This document shows, in pieces, positions 1 through 7,215 of a DNA stretch of 51,391 bases. How positions within the stretch are numbered: position 1 is the first letter of the stretch; every line of letters starts with the position of its first letter. This DNA is from a virus. The notes under the pieces were generated by a model, which was given only the letters and a program-made list of their open reading frames with translations, was not told the origin of the DNA and searched no databases. The position numbers and the translations under genes were made by a program. The stretch covers positions 1-51,391 of IMG/VR virus record IMGVR_UViG_3300013094_000071; one strand, 5' to 3'.

Positions 1-734
1 CAGCCGCATTAGCCGCAGTTAGTCAAACAGCTGGACAATTGACATTTACAGCAACTACAACAGCTCTTCCAGTTGGAACAGCGATTGCAGTAACAGGTAC
101 ACTAAGTGGTAACTTAACAGGCGTAACAACTGGTACAACATATTATGTTAGTTCAGCAGTTGCTCCAACAACTACAGCAGTTACACTAGCTGATACATAC
201 GCACATGCGGTTGCAGGTACTAACAGTATTACAGTTGGTGGTTCAACATCAACAGGTTTAGTATTCACTTATACTGTTAAAGATGCAGTTACAATCGCTG
301 GTTACACACCAGTTGTAACAGTAAGTTCTGGTTCAGCTACAGCTACAGCTACATTGGCAGCTCAGGTATCAAGTGGTTACACAGGACGTTACGAACAAAT
401 TCTTGTTAATGCTAACATTGGTGGAACATTATATACTGATTGTGACATTATCAAACAAGAAAGCAGTCATACTTACCGTGTTATTCAACAAGGTGGATCG
501 TACCCTGGCACATTGTGTAAACTAACAGCAGTTAGTGAAGGCAGTTTGACTTCAGGTCAAATGTGTATCATTGCTACTGATAGTGCTGGTGGTATCTATG
601 CAGTTCAGAAGTTAACAAACCGTAAGGCATACTTAACTCCTATTACTGGTACTCAATGGACTGCTGGCCAGGCAGCGGCTTGGAATTTATCAAGTGCAGT
701 TTCTGGTTACTCAGTAACATTAGATAACGCTTAA
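1..734 (+). CDS. Virion structural protein, 5' end cut by window edge
   Basis: The frame is open to the left edge (first complete codon at base 3), so the gene begins outside the window and its true start is unknown. The visible part opens with a beta-rich Thr/Gly segment carrying the TTYYVSS word that recurs in other virion genes here. It then changes to a non-repetitive domain of about 115 residues (from YEQILVNANIGGTLY on) containing Cys, Asp and Trp. No catalytic motif is visible. Such a repeat plus a compact C-terminal domain fits a fiber or a surface-decoration protein, and position at the head of a fiber run supports that. A strong hairpin follows the stop. The exact role is unknown. 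Confidence 0.7.
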   Translation, partial: AALAAVSQTAGQLTFTATTTALPVGTAIAVTGTLSGNLTGVTTGTTYYVSSAVAPTTTAVTLADTYAHAVAGTNSITVGGSTSTGLVFTYTVKDAVTIAGYTPVVTVSSGSATATATLAAQVSSGYTGRYEQILVNANIGGTLYTDCDIIKQESSHTYRVIQQGGSYPGTLCKLTAVSEGSLTSGQMCIIATDSAGGIYAVQKLTNRKAYLTPITGTQWTAGQAAAWNLSSAVSGYSVTLDNA

Positions 735-744
735 TAGTTAATTA

Positions 745-764
745 GGGAGGAGGCAACTCCTCCC
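745..764 (+). terminator. GC-rich hairpin with GCAA tetraloop after the first gene
   Basis: GGGAGGAG (745-752), loop GCAA, CTCCTCCC (757-764): eight perfect pairs, with TTAAT/ATTAA able to extend the stem past a two-base bulge. No T run follows directly; TTTTTT comes only at 780-785. It may be a weak terminator or an RNA-stabilising or processing hairpin. Confidence 0.5.
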
Positions 765-787
765 ATTAACCTTACAGGATTTTTTAA

Positions 788-1810
788 ATGTCAAGAATAT
801 TAAAAGTAAACGGTGATTATATACTTCAGGTTACGTCGGGTAATAGTATTACCTTAGACACCCAAAGTAGTGCTGGACAAGTCACGGTACACGGTAATCT
901 TGATGTCAAAGGTGCATTAACTTATATAGAAAGCACCAACACACAAATTAGCGATAACATACTTCAGTTAAACTATGGACAAACTGGAACAGGTGTAGGC
1001 AACGGAAGCGGCCCACAAACTGCTGGTATAGAAATAGAACGAGGTTCTTTGTCTCCATCACAATTTTTATTCAGCGAATTAGTTACTCATTATGATGCCA
1101 CAACTGGATTAAATCCTACAGGAACTTGGAAGTTAACTACTTCAGCAGGTATTCTTGGTGGCTTGCAAGTGCGAACAATCGCCAATGATGGCTTAGCTGA
1201 TCTTGTTTTTGATTTACAAGGTGGCACTCCAGTACTGCGTGTTGCTAATAGTACAAATTATTATTTGCGTGTAACAAATGCAAACGATATTCCTACAGTA
1301 CAATGGGTACAAAATTATGTATCAAGTAGTTGGAGTTCGTTAAGCCCAGGAACGCAAGGATCTGCGGTTGTTCCTTACATTCAATATCCAGTCACAGTTT
1401 CCGTAGGATCTGCGCAGTCATCAGTTCAAGCAACATCGACTAACATTATTTTTCAAGTTGCTCAAAATACTATTGCTACAATTAGTAGTACAGGATTCCA
1501 ATCTGGCAACATATCGGTAGGCGGTACTTCGACACCTGACACAATTACAAACACTGCCGGATCTCCACACAATTTAATATTGACATCAGTTAACGGTGTT
1601 GTAGAAGTAAATGCTGTCACAGAATTAGATAATCAAAACTCAACGCCTAGTTATACTAATGGTGCAACTAAACTATATTCTTATGGTACTAGTGGCGGAG
1701 TTTCTTATGGTCCGGGTAAAACTGGAATATATTTTACAAATAGTGCAAGCCAGACTCCAGATGAGTTGATAAGTAGAAATAGAGCAGTCTTGTTGAGCAT
1801 TTTATTATAA
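788..1810 (+). CDS. Tail fiber-like virion protein
   Basis: A 340-residue protein with no signal peptide or enzyme motif. The N-terminal part reads VTVHGNLDVKGALTYIES, then TQISDNILQLNYGQTGTGV, then GIEIERGSLSPSQFLF, a pattern I associate with conserved tail-fiber-type proteins of marine T4-like phages. The middle is Ser/Thr/Val-rich and probably beta-structured. The C-terminus has a compact end with KTGIYFTN followed by DELISRNRA, which looks like a fiber tip or trimerisation segment. The start is supported by ACAGGA about ten bases upstream. Ten bases separate it from the next gene, so the two are probably co-transcribed. Which fiber it belongs to cannot be read from sequence. Confidence 0.65.
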   Translation: MSRILKVNGDYILQVTSGNSITLDTQSSAGQVTVHGNLDVKGALTYIESTNTQISDNILQLNYGQTGTGVGNGSGPQTAGIEIERGSLSPSQFLFSELVTHYDATTGLNPTGTWKLTTSAGILGGLQVRTIANDGLADLVFDLQGGTPVLRVANSTNYYLRVTNANDIPTVQWVQNYVSSSWSSLSPGTQGSAVVPYIQYPVTVSVGSAQSSVQATSTNIIFQVAQNTIATISSTGFQSGNISVGGTSTPDTITNTAGSPHNLILTSVNGVVEVNAVTELDNQNSTPSYTNGATKLYSYGTSGGVSYGPGKTGIYFTNSASQTPDELISRNRAVLLSILL

Positions 1811-1819
1811 GGAAAGAAT

Positions 1820-2173
1820 ATGGCATTAGCATTAACAACACAAATTGGCACAAGCCCAGCGTCGGCAATTTATACATGTACTACTTCAGGTTCTCAAATA
1901 GGAACTGCAATTACTACTATAATGGTTTGCAATACATCAAGCAGTACTACTGCTAACTTAACTTTGTATGCTGTTCCTAGTAGTGGCGGGGCTGGTACTT
2001 CTATCGGAACAGCCGCTAACGCAAATATGATTGTAAATGCTTTACCAATTCCTCCAAACGAAACAGTAAGTTTTGATCAAGAAAAATTAGTATTAGGCCC
2101 ATACGATTCGATCCAAGCATTTAGTAGCGTTGCTACAACATTGTCAATAACTATTAGCACATTACCAGTATAA
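1820..2173 (+). CDS. Small beta-rich virion protein
   Basis: 117 residues, Ser/Thr/Ala-rich, predicted all-beta by eye. The second half has PPNETVSFDQEKLVLGPYDS, which parallels the GEKLILGP segment of the 110-residue protein at 6485, so the two are probably paralogs. The ATG follows AAGGAAAG in the short gap. The stop and the next start overlap as TAATG, indicating translational coupling. Small sandwiches of this size often form fiber-connector or decoration subunits in T4-like phages, but nothing here proves which. No enzymatic residues are apparent. Confidence 0.55.
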   Translation: MALALTTQIGTSPASAIYTCTTSGSQIGTAITTIMVCNTSSSTTANLTLYAVPSSGGAGTSIGTAANANMIVNALPIPPNETVSFDQEKLVLGPYDSIQAFSSVATTLSITISTLPV

Positions 2174-3270
2174 TGAGATACCTTAGACAACAAACTCTTA
2201 GTCGCAGAATTGCAAACGATACAACGTTATACACTTCTTGGGACGCACTAGGAAATATTATCCTTAATATGAAACCGTCTGGCGGCGGCGCACTTGTTGT
2301 GCCTAACGGTTCAAATGCTAATCAGCCTGCAGGTATTAATGGTATGATGCGTTATAATAATGATGTATCATTTAACGGTGGCACTGGCCGCTTAGAAGTT
2401 TATTCAGCAGGCCGTTGGAGAGGGTTAAGATTTGCAGAACAAGGTCCAATCATCCAACAAAATTTAGGCGCAGGCGACAGTCAAAATTTATTTTTTGGCC
2501 CGTTGAATAGTACATATTATAATCCTAGCAACAATGCTAACGGTGCAACTGTCGGTGGACAAAACATTATTGTTGTAGTTGAAAATGTTATTCAACTATC
2601 TGGAATAAATTATTCAGTAGTACAAGGCAGTAGTATAACTCCAACTGCTGAAACATATACAGGATATCTTGCTGTAGCAGCCGGTACATCTTCTTCAACA
2701 ATTTATTTTAATTCAAGTTTAAATGTAGTGTCAGCAACTTGGAATAGCGGTACTAATACTGCTACACTAACATTATCAAATGGTAGCCCAAGTGGTAGTC
2801 CGACAGCGGCATTCGCCCAAGGTTCTACCATTGTTGTTACTGGCATTGTATCGTCAGGACAAACTCCAAGTGCGTTTAACGGAACATTTACAGTAGGAGC
2901 CGGTGGCTCAGCAACTACAGTTACATATACATTATCAACAAATCCAGGAACTTATCAAAACGGTGGAACTGCTACTGCAACTGGTAGTTATCCTGCTGTA
3001 TTTCCTGCGTTTGCTATTCCTACTAATGCTGTAGTAAGTGGTTCAAACATTTATAGCGGATCAACTGTAACAAGTTATACAACAGATCCAAACACTGATG
3101 CATTAACTAGTGTTACGTTGAGTCATGCACCTACTGGAACTATTGCTGTAGACACAGCAATAACTATTTCGGTCACACCATCATATGTAAGTAGTAGTTA
3201 CTATTTGCAATTTAGTACGCCAGTACCATACGGAAAAGTTGTCATAGCATTACTTGGCTTTGACAGCTAA
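2173..3270 (+). CDS. Tail fiber-like virion protein with an internal repeat module
   Basis: 365 residues. The N-terminal 80 or so include GMMRYNNDVSFNGGTGRLEVY and GRWRGLRF, the common 'parameter-like' motif of phage fiber proteins that recurs as GAVRYNSDLSAGEIY and GMIRFNTDLLAVEVY in the two following fibers. Around residues 195-275 lies a Thr/Gly module with AFNGTFTVGAG, the same type as modules in the giant fibers downstream. The protein ends in a short compact segment with YYLQFSTPVPYGKVVIALLG. The start overlaps the previous stop (TAATG), so it is coupled to the gene before it. Its role in the tail is inferred from composition and context. Confidence 0.6.
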   Translation: MRYLRQQTLSRRIANDTTLYTSWDALGNIILNMKPSGGGALVVPNGSNANQPAGINGMMRYNNDVSFNGGTGRLEVYSAGRWRGLRFAEQGPIIQQNLGAGDSQNLFFGPLNSTYYNPSNNANGATVGGQNIIVVVENVIQLSGINYSVVQGSSITPTAETYTGYLAVAAGTSSSTIYFNSSLNVVSATWNSGTNTATLTLSNGSPSGSPTAAFAQGSTIVVTGIVSSGQTPSAFNGTFTVGAGGSATTVTYTLSTNPGTYQNGGTATATGSYPAVFPAFAIPTNAVVSGSNIYSGSTVTSYTTDPNTDALTSVTLSHAPTGTIAVDTAITISVTPSYVSSSYYLQFSTPVPYGKVVIALLGFDS

Positions 3271-3283
3271 TTAGGAGCACGTA

Positions 3284-4840
3284 ATGGCTCAAATGGGAAG
3301 AATAGGCGGCCCGTTACTAGCAGATAACTTACTACGTAACGGCGCCAATCTTGCGTTTGAATCGCAAGTATTATACCTAAATGTCACAGGAAAATATATT
3401 GGTGTAGGCACAGCCGCACCTAGTGCTGATTTAACAGTCAGTGGCACTACAAGCATTCCTGATTTAAGTGTTACTACCGCGGCAACATTTACCGATGTTG
3501 AATTTACTTCCAATCAAATACAAAATCCTGTTGGCAGCATTACATTTTCACCTACATTATCTAGTGGAACTCAACAAGTTATTGTTCCTAATTTAGGTAC
3601 AATTAACTCTCAATTAAATCCTATATTGTTGTTTAGTGGCAATACTATTTCAAATAGTTACACAAACAGCGATATTAATTTTAGTCCTAATGGAACTGGA
3701 ACAATTAATTTTGCTAACGGTAATGGCAATGTACAAGTAACTGTTACGGGCGGCAATAGTTTACATGCCACTGGTAATATCACATTTGATGGCAATATCA
3801 CATTAGGTAGTAGCAATACCGACACTATCGATTTTACAGCAGAAGTAGACAGTGACATATTACCCAGTGCCAGCGGTTTAGACAATTTAGGTTCTAGTGG
3901 ACTAGAATGGAATAACGCTTACGTATATAATTCACTTGGTAATTTTTATAACCCTTATTTCAGTATAACTGGTAATACTATCGCTGGCACTGTTTCAAAT
4001 AGTACGGTATATTACACAGCTAACGGGTCAAGCAATGTTAACTTAGAATACCTATCTGTTTATAATAATAATATTACAAACGTATGGCCTAGTCCGGCAA
4101 ATAACACGCAAGCCAGCGTTATATTTGCACCTAACGGAACTGGAAATGTTCAAGTAAATTCTACACAAAGTTTAATTTTACCCATAGGTGATGACAGTTC
4201 TCGAGTGCTATCAGCAAACGGTGAAATTCGATTTAATGATATAAATTTAAACATAGAAGGCTATGAAAATTCAGGTTATGTAAACTTTATCAATTTATAC
4301 AGCCAAGATCATAACACGTATATTACAGCTGAATTAACACCCGGAGCTGCCGATAATACTCTTAGATTTGCTGTCAACAACACAGTTACAACTACTATTA
4401 GTTCTACAACTGTTAGCAACAGTAATTTAGTTGCAGGCAGTGTGGCAATTACATCCAACACTATTCAAAATACTAATGGTGCTCAAAATCTAGCAATTAC
4501 AGCCAATGGCACCGGGCAAGTAAACTTACAATCTTTTGTAGGATTTGGAAACAACACCATAGTTAATAATACAAATTCCGATATTTTGTTTCAATCTGAA
4601 GACGGCGGCCACTGGAAGTTTGGCGGTACTAACGGCGTTGGCTTGCCTACTGGCGGTACTAGTTCGAGACCCGGCAATCCACAAAATGGTGCTGTACGAT
4701 ATAATTCAGATTTAAGCGCCGGCGAGATATACTCGTCAACTCAGGGATGGATGCCTTGGGTAGGTTTGGGTAATACTGTTATTACACAAGATCAAGATCA
4801 AGATTTAACCTATGTATATACCCTGATCCTGGGTTACTAA
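3284..4840 (+). CDS. Repeat tail fiber, paralog A
   Basis: 518 residues. The N-terminus MAQMGRIGGPLLADNLLRNG is almost the same as that of the next gene, marking a paralogous pair with a shared attachment domain. The body is a run of repeats of roughly 40-55 residues built on NTI...N..I...PNGTG.V and similar words, which suggests a long beta-structured shaft. The C-terminal part has GAVRYNSDLSAGEIYSSTQG followed by a Trp-containing end. TTAGGAGCACGTA gives a good ribosome site before the ATG. I infer a shaft-forming fiber; the receptor is unknown. The antisense open frames across this gene are composition shadows. Confidence 0.65.
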   Translation: MAQMGRIGGPLLADNLLRNGANLAFESQVLYLNVTGKYIGVGTAAPSADLTVSGTTSIPDLSVTTAATFTDVEFTSNQIQNPVGSITFSPTLSSGTQQVIVPNLGTINSQLNPILLFSGNTISNSYTNSDINFSPNGTGTINFANGNGNVQVTVTGGNSLHATGNITFDGNITLGSSNTDTIDFTAEVDSDILPSASGLDNLGSSGLEWNNAYVYNSLGNFYNPYFSITGNTIAGTVSNSTVYYTANGSSNVNLEYLSVYNNNITNVWPSPANNTQASVIFAPNGTGNVQVNSTQSLILPIGDDSSRVLSANGEIRFNDINLNIEGYENSGYVNFINLYSQDHNTYITAELTPGAADNTLRFAVNNTVTTTISSTTVSNSNLVAGSVAITSNTIQNTNGAQNLAITANGTGQVNLQSFVGFGNNTIVNNTNSDILFQSEDGGHWKFGGTNGVGLPTGGTSSRPGNPQNGAVRYNSDLSAGEIYSSTQGWMPWVGLGNTVITQDQDQDLTYVYTLILGY

Positions 4841-4848
4841 TCAAAACA

Positions 4849-4856
4849 GCTAAATA
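4849..4856 (+). promoter_or_regulatory. Late-promoter-like octamer GCTAAATA
   Basis: Matches the T4 late consensus TATAAATA at its last six bases. It lies 122 bases before the ATG at 4979, so a transcript from here would carry an unusually long, structured leader. Confidence 0.45.
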
Positions 4857-4978
4857 CTATTACTGTAGAATTTGACCAAAATTCTACGATATCCGACTGT
4901 GGTAAACCCGCAAAGAGCCCTAAAAACTAGGGATGAAAAAGTGGTTATCCGTGAAACACGGTGGTAACGGGAGCGTAA
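4857..4978 (+). ncRNA. Structured 5' leader of the second repeat fiber
   Basis: Three hairpins can be drawn in series. H1 is GTAGAATTT (4865-4873), loop GACCA, AAATTCTAC (4879-4887). H2 is CCCTA (4918-4922), AAAAC, TAGGG (4928-4932). H3 is GTTA-CCGTG (4944-4953), loop AAA, CACGG-TAAC (4957-4968) with a small internal loop. The ribosome site GGGAG (4969-4973) touches H3. CCCG (4907-4910) could pair with CGGG (4968-4971) and mask it. No T run follows any hairpin, so this is not a simple terminator. It may be a cis-acting translational control element or a riboswitch-like RNA; that is inference. Confidence 0.4.
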
Positions 4979-6481
4979 ATGGCTGTTGGTCGTATTTCAG
5001 GTCCGCTCTTAAAGGATAATTTACTTCGTAACGGGGTAAATTTAGCTTTTGAGACGAGCCTTCTCTATTTAGATGTTGTCAACGGTCGCGTGGGCGTCAA
5101 TACTGCGACTCCAGCTTACACCTTAGATGTAAATGGAACAACCCGTACCACTAATTTAAATGTAACAAACACTTTTAATTTTGCCACATTCACCATTTCT
5201 GGTGATACGATATCCAGTACTTCTAATACAATTAATTTACTTCCAACTGGATCTAATGGTGTAGTTTATAACACTACACTAAGCGTTGGTAATTTATCAG
5301 CTACCGGAAATACTATAAGTTCCACCAATACAAACGGTGCAATTAATATTACAGCCAACGGTACTGGCGCAATAAATTTAAACAATAATGTACTAGTTAC
5401 TGGAAATTTGCATGCTACTGGAAATATTACCGCTGATGGTAATATTCAGTTAGGTGCTAATACCGGTGATACTATTACATTTACTGGAGAAGTTAATAGT
5501 AATATTATTCCTAGTGCAACTAACACATATAATTTAGGTTCAAATGCACTACAATGGAACAAATTATACGCTAATTCTCTTAACACAAACATATTAAATG
5601 CTGGTAATGTTCAAATTAGCAGTAATACTGTTACCACTACAACTGGCAATTTAAATTTAACAGCCAACGGAACTGGCACTGTACAAGTACAAAATTTAAG
5701 TTTTTATAATAATATAATTGGAAGTGTTAATTCTAATGCAAATATTGTACTAACTCCGCAAGGTACAGGTAGTGTTGTAGTTAACAGTACACAAAGTTTC
5801 ATAGTTCCAATCGGAACAACTGCCCAACGTCCAGGTACGTTATCTGGTACAACTGCCGCTAACGGCATGATTCGTTATAACAGTACAATGTCACGCTATG
5901 AAGGTTATAGCGGAAGTCACTGGCAAAATCTTGGCGGAGTACAAAGTGTTGATGGTAATACTTACATAATTCCAGAAAGCAGTCCAGGTGCTGGAAACAA
6001 CGTAATTAGTTTTTATGCCGCAGGAGTTAATAGTGCATATATTAATAGTAGCGGATTGTATGCTAACGATTTTAAAACTGCCAATATTGACATAACTGGC
6101 AATACGATAAGTACATATACTAGTAATACTAATATTAATCTTACTCCTAACGGGTCTGGCAATGTAATACTTGGTACTTTATCATTTAATACCAACACTA
6201 TTACAAACAGCACTAGCGGCGCAGTAACTCAATTTTTAGCCACCGGAACTGGATACTATACATTCACTGGAACGTATGGCGTTACAATTCCTGTAGGAAC
6301 TACCAGCAATCGTCCTGCTTCCCAGTATGATGAAACTGGTATGATTAGATTTAATACAGACTTATTAGCTGTTGAAGTATATAACGGAGTGTCTTGGGGT
6401 AGCGTAGTTGGTAACGCTGGCGGTATTAACCAAACTCAGGCTTCTGATATTGGTATTGCAACAGTATTAACATTTGGATAA
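4979..6481 (+). CDS. Repeat tail fiber, paralog B
   Basis: 500 residues, paralog of the gene at 3284. It shares the N-terminal GRI(S/G)GPLL.DNLLRNG block and the same shaft repeats, here clearly periodic (ITANGTGAINL, LTANGTGTVQV, LTPQGTGSVVV, LTPNGSGNVIL). Two separate GMIRYNS.../GMIRFNT... motifs occur near residues 298 and 456, each following an IPVGTT word, suggesting two fiber-knob-like units. The ATG has GGGAG six bases upstream, within a structured leader. Unlike its paralog it has its own candidate late promoter, so the two may be made in different amounts. Probably a homotrimeric fiber; this is not shown by the sequence itself. Confidence 0.65.
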   Translation: MAVGRISGPLLKDNLLRNGVNLAFETSLLYLDVVNGRVGVNTATPAYTLDVNGTTRTTNLNVTNTFNFATFTISGDTISSTSNTINLLPTGSNGVVYNTTLSVGNLSATGNTISSTNTNGAINITANGTGAINLNNNVLVTGNLHATGNITADGNIQLGANTGDTITFTGEVNSNIIPSATNTYNLGSNALQWNKLYANSLNTNILNAGNVQISSNTVTTTTGNLNLTANGTGTVQVQNLSFYNNIIGSVNSNANIVLTPQGTGSVVVNSTQSFIVPIGTTAQRPGTLSGTTAANGMIRYNSTMSRYEGYSGSHWQNLGGVQSVDGNTYIIPESSPGAGNNVISFYAAGVNSAYINSSGLYANDFKTANIDITGNTISTYTSNTNINLTPNGSGNVILGTLSFNTNTITNSTSGAVTQFLATGTGYYTFTGTYGVTIPVGTTSNRPASQYDETGMIRFNTDLLAVEVYNGVSWGSVVGNAGGINQTQASDIGIATVLTFG

Positions 6482-6484
6482 AAC

Positions 6485-6817
6485 ATGACCACAGTATTTA
6501 AAAACGTATTATCTCCAAGCATTGGTACTACACCAAATACCATCTTGACCTCTAATGCGTCTGCAACCACAACAGTTATTGGATTAAGTGTTACTAATAC
6601 TACTAGTGAATTGTCACTAGTTTCTATTCAATTACACGACACAATAGCAAACACAACTGCTTATTATATTAGTAATGTACTAGTGCCGTCGTATCAAAGT
6701 TTTAGGGTAGTAACCAACGGAGAAAAATTAATTCTTGGCCCGTCAACTACTGTAACTATAACTGCTTCGGTTGCTAATAGTTTAGATGTAGTAATGAGTT
6801 GGGTTGAAATAAGTTAA
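6485..6817 (+). CDS. Small beta-rich virion protein
   Basis: 110 residues. All-beta by appearance, Thr/Ser/Val-rich, with GEKLILGPSTTVTITASVAN near the C-terminus matching the layout of the 117-residue protein at 1820. Both are next to a fiber gene, so fiber gene plus small sandwich is a repeated two-gene unit here. The ribosome site is weak (GGATAAAAC directly after the upstream stop), suggesting coupling to the fiber gene three bases upstream. Possible roles are fiber adaptor, cap or decoration protein. No distinct motif decides between them. Confidence 0.5.
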   Translation: MTTVFKNVLSPSIGTTPNTILTSNASATTTVIGLSVTNTTSELSLVSIQLHDTIANTTAYYISNVLVPSYQSFRVVTNGEKLILGPSTTVTITASVANSLDVVMSWVEIS

Positions 6818-6829
6818 CGGAGTTTTATT

Positions 6830-7195
6830 ATGGCATACGTAGGATCAAATTCGATAGGACCAGATATTTTAGGCGGAAGACCTAGATTCTTTTACGGGTT
6901 ACGTAGAACAGACTCTGGTGATTTATATATTCAAAAAATAGATACAGTTTATAGTCAGGACAGTGCAAATATCAATAATCCAGGCGATCAAGTTAACAAC
7001 TTTCTTCAAGTAGACGAAGGTGTTGATTTTTTTGAAGGTAGAGATGTTTACCATAATGTAGTTTATCCAAACTTAAACTATGAACAATATCGTTGGGATG
7101 ATGTTAGTATCAATTATTACATGGATGAATCCACCGGCGAATTAGTTGCTAGAATTAATCAAATATATAGCTATCCTGCTTCTAACCAAGCGTAA
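6830..7195 (+). CDS. Conserved small virion protein of T4-like aquatic phages
   Basis: 121 residues, non-repetitive and unlike its neighbours. The sequence has GGRPRFFYGLRRTDSGDLY, INNPGDQVNNF, VDFFEGRDVYHNVVY and NYEQYRWDD. I recall this arrangement from small virion proteins of cyanophages and pelagiphages, so I regard it as a conserved family of unknown function. It is rich in aromatic and acidic residues and probably folds as a compact domain. CGGAG lies about nine bases before the ATG. Its place just before the giant fiber suggests a connector between fiber and baseplate or neck, which is inference only. Confidence 0.6.
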   Translation: MAYVGSNSIGPDILGGRPRFFYGLRRTDSGDLYIQKIDTVYSQDSANINNPGDQVNNFLQVDEGVDFFEGRDVYHNVVYPNLNYEQYRWDDVSINYYMDESTGELVARINQIYSYPASNQA

Positions 7196-7198
7196 ATA
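7191..7198 (+). promoter_or_regulatory. Late-promoter-like octamer CGTAAATA
   Basis: Overlaps the stop of the upstream gene and lies 17 bases before the ATG of the first giant fiber, similar to the spacing of several other such octamers in the window. Confidence 0.35.
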
Positions 7199-7215
7199 GT
7201 TAAAAGGTATACAGA

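Noticed and set aside
4841-4978. tRNA in the longest intergenic region
   Set aside because: No cloverleaf with acceptor stem, T-loop TTC or anticodon arm could be drawn; only three simple hairpins.
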